A DNA stretch of 64,000 nt from Spinellus fusiger (lineage: Eukaryota; Mucoromycota; Mucoromycetes; Mucorales; Phycomycetaceae), in contig JALLLS010000077.1 of the NCBI GenBank assembly GCA_025094145.1, forward strand, positions 1 to 64,000, written 5' to 3'. Below are positions 44,773 through 55,759 of this stretch, one piece after another. Below the pieces are notes generated by a model. The model ran no database searches. It was not told the origin of the DNA and saw nothing but the letters and a program-made list of their open reading frames with translations. A program made the position numbers and the translations under genes. The number at the start of each line of letters is the position of its first letter. Position 1 is the first letter of the stretch.

Positions 44773-45920
44773 TCGTCTTTGATCTTGAGTATCAAAGGAA
44801 TCCGGCCAGTTAACGTGTGATTAAACTCTGCCCTTTATTCATTCAAATGTACACTTCTTTTCTACTTTTCTACTACTTTTCTACTGCTATAAGATATGAT
44901 GTCAGGTATACATTTGCTGATATGATGCGAGAGTGTCAATGGCATAATGCTTTGTAGTATTCTGTGTTGCTCGTGCATCACTAATACCTTTCGTCATCTT
45001 CCTCTTTTGGTTGCTCAGGGACACAAATGGCGAACATCCATCTTTGGAAGTAGTCTTACGACATTCATAACAATATATTCTACTGATAATACAATTTGAT
45101 ATTGAGGTATTTTATAAAAGAAAATAATGATTTGGATACTTGTAAACCTTTTGATTTTAAATATCGACACATAAAACGGGGTTATTCACATTCTTTAAAT
45201 GAAATGTGTATTACCACTTAACCAGAAAAATCTCCTGGTGTGTACCTAAATATGAGGTATTTAAATTCAACAATGAGATGTATGTCGTCTGGGTTTTTAA
45301 GCCAGAGGTATACGGAACAGTAGAACGTGTAGTTAAATTCTGTTGTTTATTGAGTAGAATTGTTAAGTCTTTTATACTTTTTCTAATGGCTTTAGCTTCA
45401 GGGTTGTTATATCGAAATACTATGAACTATCGACATCTCTTGATATTCGATAGAGTTCTCTTCTTAGTTTGGTAATAAATGAGTTATAATTCTCAAGAGA
45501 GTGATACTTCTTATTATGGTAAAAGTCTTCACGACATGTAGAATAGAATGGTCTAACTAAAAAGAAGGCCTAATAATTACTCGAAAGTTCTCCACAACAT
45601 TATAGTGTGAATACAACACACTTGCATATCATTTTAATTTGTAAATTATGGTACACATGACCATCAATACTATTATGATTGGATAAAGTAGTATTTCTTA
45701 GTTTAAATAAATACATTCAAATTAGTATCCTAATTAGGCAACAAGGTATCGTCCTAATGTTAATTCAGTGCTAAAACATAAGAGATGTGTCGTCTTTGGG
45801 TTTAACTAAAGGGAAATCCTGGACAGTTCAAAGAGTAAACAAAGTCTGATATTTATTGGTGGGTCTTTCACACTTCTTTTATACTTTTCTAGTTACTAAT
45901 ATCTACTGATAAAAAGCTAT
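44773..45920 (+). repeat. Cluster of LTR-like dispersed repeats (about 44,773, 45,285 and 45,790)
   Basis: Three pieces of roughly 110-130 bp share the order GTCGTCTTTG, a purine-rich CAGTT block, an ACTCTG-TTTATT block and CTTCTTTTATACTTTTCTA-type tail. The 44,773 copy is strikingly close to 4375-4490. The spacing suggests fragments of solo LTRs of one retrotransposon family. An 89-codon ORF across the middle copy (45,206-45,475) has no recognisable domain. Confidence 0.5.
45066..45185 (+). repeat. Dispersed repeat, direct copy at 50,886-51,000
   Basis: Shared blocks are GATAATACAATTTGATATTG and ATACTTG(C/T)AAACCTTTTGAT, in the same order and orientation as at 50,886-51,000, about 5.8 kb away. 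Class unknown. Confidence 0.6.
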
Positions 45921-46299
45921 GGAAAGCCTTCTCTTGCTAAAGTATCGTCCCTTAGATATACGCCTTGCTAACTCACTCTTCTTCCACCATGAGGTCCCAT
46001 TTAGGTAGTATGTGTTTCCATTGACTGGGATGATCGATAGTTCTATCTATGGAAAGTGATTATCCGACAGATGGATGAAATAAATGTAAAAATACGAATA
46101 TAGACCTAGTTATGAAGCTATCCACTCGTATTGTTCTGGTATTCATAGCCTTTGGATAAAATTTTATATTTACTATTATCTGCACCACTCTATTAGTCTT
46201 TCACCAGCTCACTCTCTTCTGATAAGCAGTGCATGTTAATATATACATAAAGTGTGGTGTCATAAAATGAATTGTCTAGAATAGAAAGAGGATACTCCA

Positions 46300-47033
46300 T
46301 AAAGCAAGACTCACATTCTACCAAAGATGGATTCCACGCAAGAAGAGGAAATAGTTTATATCAGAGACACTTCCCTATGACTTTTATACAATTAAGTTAT
46401 TCGATTCAAAACACGTAGAACAAAATATGTTAAAGAAATGTAAAACAATACCAACAGAGGAAAGAGTCCAAATACTTGCTTGAATGACAAACTCATATGT
46501 GCTCATCCCTAAAGATGCTACAAGAGATTATTGTGTTCTTCAACATAAAAAGAAAAACACTAGCCTTACGTATTTTCAACCTATATCTTAAATATCAACA
46601 ACAGTGAAGGGGAACTGACGAGTATGCACTGTCGTCTAAACCAGCAACCATAACAAAGGACCTATAAACAGTATAGAATAACCCCACCTTTAATGTCTTA
46701 TTGAGAAATACAGGAAGCATAGGTGGGTTCTATTGAAGGGTAAACTATGACTCTCTTATGACTACAAGGCACTCCTGGTTATAGTGTTCTTTAACAAGAC
46801 AGCGCCGATTCACTTTTAATCATCAGATTACAGGAGAATCGATAGAGTTCATGGATACTTTGATGAATAATCAAGAGAACATTATCCAAACAAGAGAAAA
46901 TTACACCCAACTGTCAAACCCCGTCCATTGAGAGCATTCCTTAGTATAAAATCCATCACCAAAGTTTTCTAAAAAAATAAAATAAAAAATAAAAAATAAA
47001 AGTGTGTGTGTGAATAGTTTATGAAAATAGTAT
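46300..47033 (+). pseudogene. Possible DDE-transposon relic ending in a 7201-type terminal repeat
   Basis: The right end (about 47,000-47,033, GTGTGTGTGAATAGTTTATG then AAAATAGTATA) resembles the right end of the element at 7201-7914. Inside, FNKTAPIH near 46,795 may correspond to the DNxxIH motif. No matching left end was found and the coding text is badly decayed, so this is tentative. Confidence 0.25.
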
Positions 47034-47074
47034 AAAAGAGGTATTATAATGTAATGTCACATGATCCTCATGTC

Positions 47075-47081
47075 TATAAAA
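47075..47081 (+). promoter_or_regulatory. Possible TATA box of the GST gene
   Basis: TATAAAA lies 72 bp before the proposed ATG (47,153), with a pyrimidine-rich stretch (CTTTTTCCAGTCTACCTTTT) between them. Spacing is plausible, but AT-rich sequence makes chance matches common. Confidence 0.3.
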
Positions 47082-47152
47082 TGTAGAGAACGCACCTTTT
47101 TCCAGTCTACCTTTTCTCCCAGACGATTCAAAAACAAAAGAAAACAAGAAGC

Positions 47153-48204
47153 ATGCCTGTAATGTCTATGTATTTAATATGAAGAATGAAGCATGCTTCC
47201 ATTTTAAGAAATAAATATATAAAAAATAGAATATAAAAAATAGAATATAAAAAATAAAATATAAAAAATAAAAAGAAGCATAGAAATAAGGACACTCGAC
47301 TCACTCTATCCAAATACACTCTTAGGAAACTACACCTCAATTGTATGGCTTTTATCGATCCAGTGCTTCGTGGCGCGTAAGACTGGCATTGAAGTGGAAG
47401 GGGGTTGCCTATGAGTCTTTTTGTGTGGATCTTGTCAAGACAGAACAGGTACGACTACCACACTTCTATTTGTGTGGAGTCAATGACAGGTGCAGTAGAC
47501 TCAAGCATACCCATTGACATAGAAATCAGAGAAATACTTGGCTATGAATCCCAATGGAAAGGTCCCTTCATTTGTCACCAAGGAAGGAGAGATTATTTAC
47601 CAAAGTATGGCCATTCTTGAGTATCTGGAGGAAGTCTACCCAGAGCGTCCTTTGCTTCCCAAACATCCCCTTGAACGAGCACAGGTGAGCTACCTATGCA
47701 GTGAGAAGGTTGCTAATGCAGGAGAGTGACAGGTAAGACTCATCTGTCAGTTGGTGTCCTGTGATATCCAGCCACTGCAGAATCCCTCTGTGGTTGCTGC
47801 TGTGGGTGGATCAGACCTTACCAAGAGACTGGAATGGGCACAGCGTGTTATTGGTAGTGGATTCATTGGTAAGGGGTGTGCCTTGAATTATTATCCACAA
47901 GACACTCATCCATCACTGTCTTATTGCTGACTTATTGCTGACTTATTGCTGACTAATAGCACTGGAGAAGAAACTTGAATCCACTGCTGGTATTTACTGT
48001 GTAGGAAATCAGGTCACCATGGCAGACTTTTGTGTTGTGCCTATGGTCCATAATGCCGAGAAGTTTAAACTTGACTTGACGCCTTTCCCCTTGATCACTC
48101 GTATCAACAACACACTCATGGCACTAGAAGAGTTCCAACAGACACATCCCTTTAGCCAATCAGACTGTCCTGAAGAATTGAAAACACACACAGAGACTTC
48201 CTGA
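47153..48204 (+). CDS. Zeta-class glutathione S-transferase / maleylacetoacetate isomerase
   Basis: Proposed exons are 47,153-47,158, 47,326-47,448, 47,532-47,684, 47,733-47,868 and 47,960-48,204, giving 220 aa. It isomerises maleylacetoacetate to fumarylacetoacetate in Phe/Tyr breakdown, using glutathione. The thioredoxin-like N domain has the zeta active-site motif SSASWRVR (SSCSWRVR in most), so the usual Cys is Ala here. It then has [22 protein letters not shown] (glutathione-binding QS) and PERPLLP. The C domain has [15 protein letters not shown], the strongest zeta marker, and [18 protein letters not shown]. The first exon holds only ATG CCT. It was chosen because no in-frame ATG precedes the second exon and GTAATG plus TTAG fit splice signals; this start is the least certain part. 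Confidence 0.88.
47869..47959 (+). other. GST intron 4 with three tandem copies of a branch-point-like unit
   Basis: Before the acceptor (CTAATAG) lie three tandem repeats of an 11-mer, TTATTGCTGAC. Each holds CTGAC, a good branch-point consensus, and a fourth related CTAAT follows. Confidence 0.6.
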
Positions 48205-48474
48205 ACCCCTCACCGTCTTTTAATTTCCGTTGTGAGGAGAACAAAAATACCTTTTATAGTTGTTAGTACAACCTATCTATCCATAAAAAGTTCGTTTCCA
48301 AACCCTACACCTAAAGACCTAAAAAAAGAAAGGAAATAAGAAAAAGGAAATCTAAAAAGAGAATGAGAGAGAGAGAGGGATCTAAAAAAAGAAATCCAAT
48401 AGAATGTCATTGTCTTCCTTCTCGGGTATGTACGACTGACTGACTGACTGACTGGCTGGCTGCCTCTGCCTCTC

Positions 48475-49300
48475 TACACACCAGGAGGTCTTTAGGATAT
48501 AAAAGGAAATAGTCAAACTACAATTGTTTAAGAAATGACATTGATTTGAAAAGGAGCAAAAATAAATTATGTATTCATGTTAGTTCTTAAATAAATAAAA
48601 ACTATGTAGATTCACCTGTAAATATATGAATCCCATAGGAAACCGCTTTCGATATGATATAATATGAATACGAATAAGATATATTCTTTTCTAAAGAATA
48701 GAGCTATTTGGAGGCGAACATTTAATCCCTCTTCTGTGATTGTATAGATATTCTTTGATGCATTCACATCTCTGTCCCAAACAATTCCATAAACTTAGCA
48801 AGCATGGATACTGTTGAAATTTACTAATACCTCGGTGAAGTTATTTGTGTTATAAGTGTGGCAGATCTTGAGAACAAAAATTAGAGTAACTGTTAGAAGA
48901 GCTATTCATATTGGGTGAGAGGTCAATCATGTTTACTCTCGATGTTCGGAACTCATCGACATCAACTAGAAGAAGATCTCCATCTTTTTGTCTCTTTTTC
49001 AATGATTGATATAAAATTCTCATCAAACCAACACGATGACCTTTGAACTTGGTAGCATTTTTTACCTTGATTCCTGTGCCATAAGCAACAACTGGCAGCT
49101 TGGTAGGATCGTACTCCAATCTTTTTAGGTGCCAATGCCCGTTTTTAATAATAAAATAATAGTAAAAACAATTAGTTAGAGATGTATTAATGTACTCTCT
49201 ATGTGTGTGTCGTATTACCCTTGCACTGGCACCTTCTTGCCTTTGTCTTTGTAACGGATTCACTGGGTTTATTATAGTAAAATAATATACAATAGAAACT
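48475..49300 (-). pseudogene. Fanzor/TnpB-like RNA-guided nuclease relic (copy 1)
   Basis: A minus-strand open frame (48,850-49,263) reads VVAYGTGIKVKNATKFKGHR, an LKKRQKDGDLLLVD segment and DVDEFRTSRV. This is the RuvC-II neighbourhood of TnpB and the eukaryotic Fanzor proteins. After a frame change it continues with ICHTYNTN, a damaged zinc-ribbon second half (Cys-stop-Val-Tyr-Gly), then WDRDVNASKNIYTI, the RuvC-III motif. It ends near 48,614. About 140 bp of non-coding sequence follows to TACACACCAGG at 48,475, exactly where homology to copy 2 (63,545) begins, so this is probably the element end. The N-terminal half is absent or unrecognisable. These enzymes cut DNA under guidance of an RNA made from the 3' end of their own element. 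Confidence 0.65.
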
Positions 49301-50885
49301 GACTAACATGTCAGACATAATAAACATATACTCACTAGATCACAACTGTTGGTTTATATACCAGACAAAGGCAAACAAGTTAAAGAGGGTAGAAGTTATG
49401 AAGAACAACAGACAGTGTGGTTGGCAGGTATTTATATCCGAACAGAAGAGAACAATACGAAATTTCACAAGTCATTTGCTTAATCAGAACTACCAAAGTA
49501 ATGCAGACTACAACAACATTCTAGAAAGAAAAGAGTTGCTTAAAAAACAGTTGCCTAGTTACCAGTTGTACTCAAATTGTATGTTATGTTCCTGTTCATG
49601 TACCCTCTTTGATTTCCCTAGACCAGCCTTTGTATCCAAACCTTTATTTCTTTGTCCCTTCTAGAGACCAAACTACTACCAATTCATCTCTCTAGTAGTC
49701 CTGTTGATAACCTCACTACCCTTTATTACAGAATAAAGGATATATTTTTAAGCTATAAGGATCAAAGTTATACTATAATAACATTTCGGTAAATTCAGAG
49801 ATGGATCTCATTCTCTTGTCCTATGTATGTTTCAGGGAAGAGATAAACTTTATTTACAATAAAATCACTTTATTGAATTCTATGGACTTAAAATACAGGA
49901 CCAATATTATACACACTGTAGGATAGGACAGTTACCCTTCCCAGTCTGCTTGAATGTTCTATGAAGACCATATCTATTGCTTGAGAACAGCAAATTAGAC
50001 AAATTCATAGTCAAAGAAGAAATGCCAAACTAATATAAAAGTGTAATTGTCTACATCTTTAATAAAGTAGACTTTAATCCAAATAGCTTCCTAGAGTATA
50101 AACAAGATAATCTTTAGAGACTTGAGTAGCTGACTGTTTCTTATTCTCGACTTGTTTTCTTTGGTTGGCTAATGTGTTTGAAAAGATTCTTCTTACTGTC
50201 TGTATGTTTTAGCATTGACTATGGACTGTGTAATTAAACACTATAAAGTTGGATAAAAGGAAGTAGACCTGACATTACAACTCAATCACTGTATCTATTG
50301 TTTAACATAATGTACTATCCATAAGCCTACAGTATAACACTCAAGTACTCGTCAAGATGAACATAACTGAGCAAGGTAATGTGTCATTATTAACAAAGAG
50401 AAACAATAGGTGATAGACACTACCAAGGACTATTCTAGTGATAAAAAGGTAAGCAATGTCTTCCTCTGGGCTTGAGATCATTGCAATCCACAAGACATAG
50501 TACTGACTCTTCTTTTAATAGATGGTATATGACTCATTATTCTCAAGACAAGTATGAAGTACAAGGTAAGCATACTATCTCTCTTGATTGAATTATTACT
50601 AATACACTCTTCTGTTATTAGATAAGTTAAGACTCTTTCTCAAGTCAGTCCAAGGTGGTCTTCTTCCTTCTATACTGTCTAAGGTGTCTAGGGTGTCTAG
50701 GGTATACTCCTGAGCATAGTTATCTATCTTCCAAAGATAAAGCATAAGGATTTTAGGGTATAGATTCTATTGCTATGAAGGAATGTACTTAGAACAGCAG
50801 TAGCTATAGTAATAGTATATTTTTAGCTACAGTATTATTAGCTATATCATTACAATAAACAATTTTATCTATTAACAATTTTGTT
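49301..50885. other. Spacer between the Fanzor relic and the WBP2-like gene
   Basis: One 118-codon plus ORF (49,308-49,664) overlaps the upstream side of the Fanzor relic and shows no known domain. It could be non-coding sequence of that element. The rest is AT-rich with no assignable feature. Confidence 0.4.
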
Positions 50886-51000
50886 CATAAACAATATATT
50901 CCATTGATAATACAATTTGATATTGATGTATCCACAAAAGGAAACAATTATTTAGATACTTGCAAACCTTTTGATTTTAAACACAGTTCCATAAAAGGGC
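50886..51000 (+). repeat. Second copy of the 45-kb dispersed repeat
   Basis: It shares the blocks listed for 45,066-45,185, including ACCTTTTGATTTTAAA. It lies about 235 bp upstream of the WBP2-like gene start, so it may form part of that gene's 5' flank. Confidence 0.6.
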
Positions 51001-51233
51001 AAAATATTTTTAGACGTAAAAGGAAGGAGATATCCCCGCCTAAAGGTCAGAAAAATCTCTTGCTTCTCTAGAGGGGAGAGGGTGACCTGAGTCTCCATGT
51101 GACTTGCTTTTCCCCACTCACCTGCTCTTGTCACTCACCTACTGACACATACACACACACACCTTACTTCTTCGCTTGTAGTAGAGAAGAGTGTTATTAT
51201 TACTACTGTTATTGTTTTATTCTGTTATTCACT

Positions 51234-51586
51234 ATGAGTCTGAACTGGGATATGCTTACACCTTCTCACACCCTGGTATTGTTGCCGGGTGAAAAGACCT
51301 TTCTGCTGCAGGACAAAGTGTCTCTGGTTTTGTCATGTAATGAAGAGTAAGTGGCAGTGAACTTATTATGAGCTGACCAACAGTGGGTATCCTGGTCATT
51401 ACGGGTAAATAACAACAATAATAAAGGAGATAGTCAAGTGTAGACAAAGAAAAAGTATCAGTGTGTACAGTGTGCATGTTGATGTATAATGTGCAATATA
51501 CACTATTTTCTAGGGGTCATTGGGAATGCAGAGGCAATGTCACTCTTACCAACCAAAGAGTAGGTCTTTCTCTTTCTCTTTCTCTT

Positions 51587-51624
<38 letters not shown>

Positions 51625-52386
51625 TGTTTGTGTTTGTGTTTGTGTCTACATGTGTGCTTACTGCCTTAGATTGTGTTTATATCCACTGAGACAGGTAGAG
51701 AAGCCTCTTCTACTGCTGGGTCTGTGCTGCAGTCATTGAATGTGCCAGTGTTGCAGTGGAAGCAGTGGAGGTTGGAGCAGCCGTGGTTTGGTGCTAATTA
51801 TATTACTGGGACACTTTTACCTGTAACGTATTACTGTGATGCCAAACATCCACCCCTCTCCATCTGTAGAAAGAAAGAAAGAAAGAAAGGAAAAGAAGAC
51901 TTATTCTATTCTGCCATGGGTCTACTATGGGATTAGATGCCAGGAGGAGGACTACCCAAGGCAGGCAAACTCACATTGACCTTTCGTGAAGGAGGGGCTA
52001 TTGAGTTTACTAGTATCTATCGAAGCCTATTGGAGCGTATTGGAGGTAATATCAGCAGAAGAGAACGACACACTGCCATGGTACTGACATTGCTATTAGA
52101 ATCGAACGAGACACCACAGCATTATGAGCCACTGCCAGCCTATGAGGCAGGGGGCAGTGGACCCACTCCTCCCAACCTACCATTGGGAGGATATGAGCCA
52201 CTGCCGTCCTCTTTTTCTGATAGAGACCAGCAGCAGCCATGGATGCCTGTGTCTATGCCCATGCCTGCACCCACTTCTACGATGCCCCCTCCCCTTCATT
52301 CCTACCCTCCTCCACCACCTCCACCTCCTCCAACAGATCTCCCTCCCAGCTACAAAGATCTTCATCCCTCTCCATCTCTCTCTTAA
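51234..52386 (+). CDS. WBP2-like GRAM-domain protein with a PPxY motif
   Basis: Four exons: 51,234-51,346, 51,514-51,559, 51,670-51,822 and 51,937-52,386, about 253 aa. The GRAM/PH-like domain spans most of residues 10-150: a GEKTFLLQDKVSLVL start, GNVTLTNQRIVFIS across the exon 2/3 junction, QWRLEQPWFGANYITGTLLP, and KLTLTFREGGAIEF. These are the landmarks of WW-domain-binding protein 2 relatives. The C-terminal 90 residues are Pro-rich, with repeated YEPLP and a single PPSY at the end (DLPPSYKD), a ligand for WW domains such as those of Nedd4/Rsp5-type ligases. Intron 2 carries a (CT)n(TG)n microsatellite. Met 51,234 is preferred over upstream in-frame Met codons, which precede the domain by unrelated Cys/His-rich text. 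Confidence 0.85.
51573..51650 (+). repeat. (CT)n(TG)n microsatellite inside WBP2 intron 2
   Basis: A pyrimidine run (TCTTTCTCTTTCTC...) passes into (TG)n and (TTTGTG)n within the intron between exons 2 and 3. It creates a false continuous ORF through the intron. Confidence 0.9.
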
Positions 52387-52567
52387 CATACTCAGCACTT
52401 GATAACGACTTTAGGAGAATATAGTGTAAAAAAAAGAAGAGAGAAAAGAGTTAAATAAAGATAAGAATGATAAGAAATAAAAAATAAAGATAAAAGAAAG
52501 ATAAACATAAACGAAAGAAAAGAAAGATACGCCTAATATTATACACCTCTTTATGCAATAGATGCAC

Positions 52568-54072
52568 TTATGTACTCACACTATGTGCTAATTGTACTAG
52601 TGTACCCTTTCCTTCTTCCTCTTCTGATCTCTTACTCAGAGTAGGATGCAAAAGAGAGAAGTGGTAAGGAGAGTCATTGGGCCAAGAGGAGAAAGTAAGA
52701 GGGCGGTGTTGATAAAAAGATTCCAAGGACGATAAAGTGTTGGCGGTGGTGTTGGTGGTGGTGTTGATGTTGGTGGTGGTGTTGGTGTTGGTGTCAGTGG
52801 GAGGTGTGTGGGAGGTGTGTGGGATGTGTGAGGTGTGTGGGTGGGAGGGGAGTGAGTGGGAGGGGTTGGTGTTGTGGTGTGGGTGAGTGGGGTTGTTGCT
52901 GTGGTGTGGATGGTGTGAGGTGTGTGAAGTGTGTGAGGTGTGTGAATGGCTGTAGGGGTGGTGTGGATGGCTGTAGGGGTGGTGTGGGTGTGGGTGGGTG
53001 TGGGCGTGGGCGTGGGCGTGGGTGTGGGTGTGGGCGTGGGCGTGTGGGTGCGAGAGAGTATGAGGACGACTGTAGGGGTGGCTGTAGGAATGTGAGTGCG
53101 AAAGAGAGAGAGTCGGTGAGGGCATCATATGATGAATGGAAGGCAGTGTGTTAGTATTGATAGTCACAGCAGCACCTGTAGAAGAAGACTTGGGCGACGA
53201 CAGAGAAGAAGAGGTCGAGGAGGAGGAGGTGGTGGTGGAGGAGGAAACAAGAGAGAGCATCGTGTTATTTGTGGTGGTACTGGTGCTGGTGGTGAGGGTG
53301 GCTACAGGAGTGGCGGTGGCGGTGGCGGTGGTGGTGGAGGAGCTGGGTGGGGAGGCAACTGTCGATCCTCGGGCGAGTGGGCGGGGTCCCAAGGTGTTGG
53401 CAAATAGCAGTGGTTTTGGAAATTCACTCGTACGTGCAGGAACGGGACGCTCGCTGGGGGTTGTCCTTAATGATTGGTGGTAGTTACTCAAATGCTGATC
53501 AATCGTTAGTGGAGGCTCCACCTTGACTGGATCGGACCTGATTTTGTGGTGGGCATGGAGACAGGGGCGGGGTCTCACTTCTTCTGCCACGGATTTCTTA
53601 TGAGTTCGCCTTGATTTGGGTGACATGTGCGTGCGATAGTGCTGCATCATATTGTCCTGACGGGAAAACCGAGACTGGCAACCGGGAAACAAACAGGGAA
53701 AATTCTTCTCTCCAGTGTGGATTCTATTGTGTCTGGCAAGATGGCCACTGCTACCATAAGCCTGTTATGTCAAGAAGCGTCAAATTACCTTGTTGTGAAG
53801 CTTTTACTGCAGCCTGGTTCTGAGCAGTGGTATTTTCTTCTGGGCTGGTCGAGGGTGGTGGTGTCGTAGGTGGTAGTGTCGTAGGTGGTGGGTGTCTCGT
53901 CGGAGGAGGAGGAAGCAGGAGAGGAGGGCATACGAGATATGAGCAACTCCTGCTCAGGTAGAGTGGGTGGCATTCCCTGGTGGGTGACTGTGTCTGTGTT
54001 AAGAAGGCTAATCTGGCGACCTGAAGCATCAATGACTGAGAGTGTCCGATCGTCCATGGTAGTGTTGCTCAT
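52568..54072 (-). CDS. C2H2 zinc-finger transcription factor, NRG1-like
   Basis: Two exons, 54,072-53,789 and 53,747-52,568 (41-bp intron), about 487 aa. Two tandem C2H2 fingers span the splice: YHCSEPGCSKSFTT then SGHLARHNRIHTGEKN, followed by FPCLFPGCQSRFSRQDNMMQ and HYRTHMS. The FTTSGHLARH and FSRQDNMMQHYRTH text is that of the fungal NRG1/RGM1 repressor group, which in yeasts binds CCCT sites and represses stress, filamentation and glucose-repressed genes; the same role here is an inference. The long C-terminal tail is low-complexity: Ser/Thr tracts, then His-Pro/His-Ala/His-Ser repeats (52,830-53,110) and Thr/Asn tracts. Met 54,072 (MSNTTMDDR) is preferred to a Met 111 bp upstream that would add a hydrophobic stretch. 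It converges on the WBP2 gene, with 181 bp between stops. Confidence 0.85.
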
Positions 54073-55159
54073 CAAGTGAGAAAGGGAATGTAAATACAAA
54101 TAGAACTCAGCGATCAAAGGGAAAGAAGAAGAGAAGAAGCAGTCCATCATTATTGGCTCATGTCTCAACACTACACCAATCACCGCAAGACCCTTTGAGC
54201 AAGCAGCTCAGGCCCATTTGCCAGCCACACATACAACCCACGGGGTGCTCATTTCAGACCTGCTGTCTGATTGGAGGTCGTGTGACTCCGCTTCTTATAG
54301 GGTCTCTTGGCATAAAGTGGTAGAGGCATGCTTAAAAATAAAAATTAAGATATTATAAAAATAAAGATAAAAATAAAAATAAAAATAAAGATAAAGATAA
54401 AAATAAAGATAAAAATAAAAATAAAAATATAATAAAGATATAATAAAGATATAATAAAGATATAATAAAGATATAATAAAGATATAATAAAATAAAAATG
54501 AAGAAAAAAAGCAGTCCTCTTATGTATAGCCAAACAGCTATTCTGCTGCCAAACTGCCTGTCCACTGATAAGCCCATGAATCGCCCCCTCTCCCTCTACA
54601 AACTAACCCCTACAAACTAACCCCTTATCTCTCTCTTTCACTCTCTCTTGAATGGAAAAGGGAAATTCACACCCTACTTCTATGTATTTGAGTTTCCTTT
54701 TTATCTCCTACAGTAATAGAAACCCACTAGCAACACATCACCATGGAGATGGAAAGCACGTTTTTATTTTCCCATTGTCCACACCACACAGTCTCTTTCC
54801 AAAGCCAAATCTACCACTTGCTTCTCCAAGCATCTGTGTTTGAATCCAGGACCAGCAAGAAAGGATGTTGGTCCTTTCTTATTGTGGTGATTGCATCGGA
54901 CATTCAATAGAGTAAAAAGTCATTGTCTTGTCACCCCAAAGCGCATGATCTTTTTCTCACCCTTTTAGTGTTCGCTTGTCCACACCTACACACACCTACA
55001 CACACACACACACACACGCCCTTTTCTTTTACTAAAGAAACCAATGGACTTCTTTAACTACTTAAGGAAGTGTGACTAGGGGAGGAATGGAGTCCACTGG
55101 GTTCTGCGATAAAAGAGAGAAGATGCGCCTGGTTATACACTGTGGTTGACTTGTCTTAC
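54073..55159. other. Regulatory/intergenic region with low-complexity tract (54,335-54,500)
   Basis: Positions 54,335-54,500 are repeats of AAAATAAAGAT and ATAATAAAGAT units. A (CA)n tract lies near 54,985-55,015. ORFs across the tract (Ile/Phe/Leu repeats) are artefacts. No gene is supported. Confidence 0.5.
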
Positions 55160-55755
55160 CGTTGGAAATAAGGTTTATAGAACCTAGCGATGGTCTTACC
55201 GCACTCTCACACAGCACACACCTACAACTACACCTACAGCACACCCTGCATGGGGCTCTCCGTCACTCATACTATTTCCATCTACGGCCCCTTTTCTCTT
55301 CCGCACAGGCCAACGTACTGGCTGGCCCCTCATGGATTCTCAAGGGCTCATGGACAAGTGAGTGATACGTAGGCCATTTTGCTTTCTTTCTTTCTTTCTC
55401 TCTTTCTCTCTTTCTGATTGGGCTGTTTTTGGTGGGTAAAGAGTCGATAACAATCTGTCCTGATCAATTGACTTATCGATGGACACATCTTGTGACTGGT
55501 GAACCAGTGGCGTCTGGAACACATAGCCAAATCCACAGCCCTAATAAGATAATAAGAGCAGGTCAATGCATCCACACGCACTGCTGGTTCTCGAGTGAAT
55601 CCATTGCACACCACCGATCACTTCACAGCCCATGTCCAACATTGGAGGTCCGATACCTCTCCTCGATGTCTGTTCCCATGACACATCCTACCTTTGAGCG
55701 GCAAGTCTCTCAAAACAGGCATCTTTTCTTGCCTCCTGCCTTTTTCACTCGTTAA
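55160..55755 (+). CDS. Possible two-exon gene of unknown function
   Basis: This stretch is less AT-rich and has long open frames on the plus strand. A possible first exon near 55,190-55,355 (MVLPHSHTAHTYNYTYS..., CMGLSVTHTISIYGPFSLP) ends at GTGAGT. A pyrimidine-rich gap then leads to an open frame at about 55,440-55,755 (TICPDQLTYRWTHLVTGEPV..., RHLFLPPAFFTR). I do not recognise any domain, and the splice joint is a guess. Shadow frames on the minus strand are about as long, so it may also be non-coding. Confidence 0.25.
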
Positions 55756-55759
55756 AATG

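Noticed and set aside
49308..49664. A 118-codon plus ORF as an independent gene
   Set aside because: No domain was recognised, and it sits directly upstream of the Fanzor relic, probably in that element's decayed sequence.
52804..53483. Plus-strand Cys/Gly/Val-rich ORFs of 92-116 codons
   Set aside because: They are the antisense of the His/Ser/Thr-rich tail of the C2H2 factor, whose fingers and splice site fix the coding strand.
54345..54577. Ile/Phe/Leu repeat ORFs on the minus strand
   Set aside because: They are products of the AATAAAGAT-type low-complexity tract.
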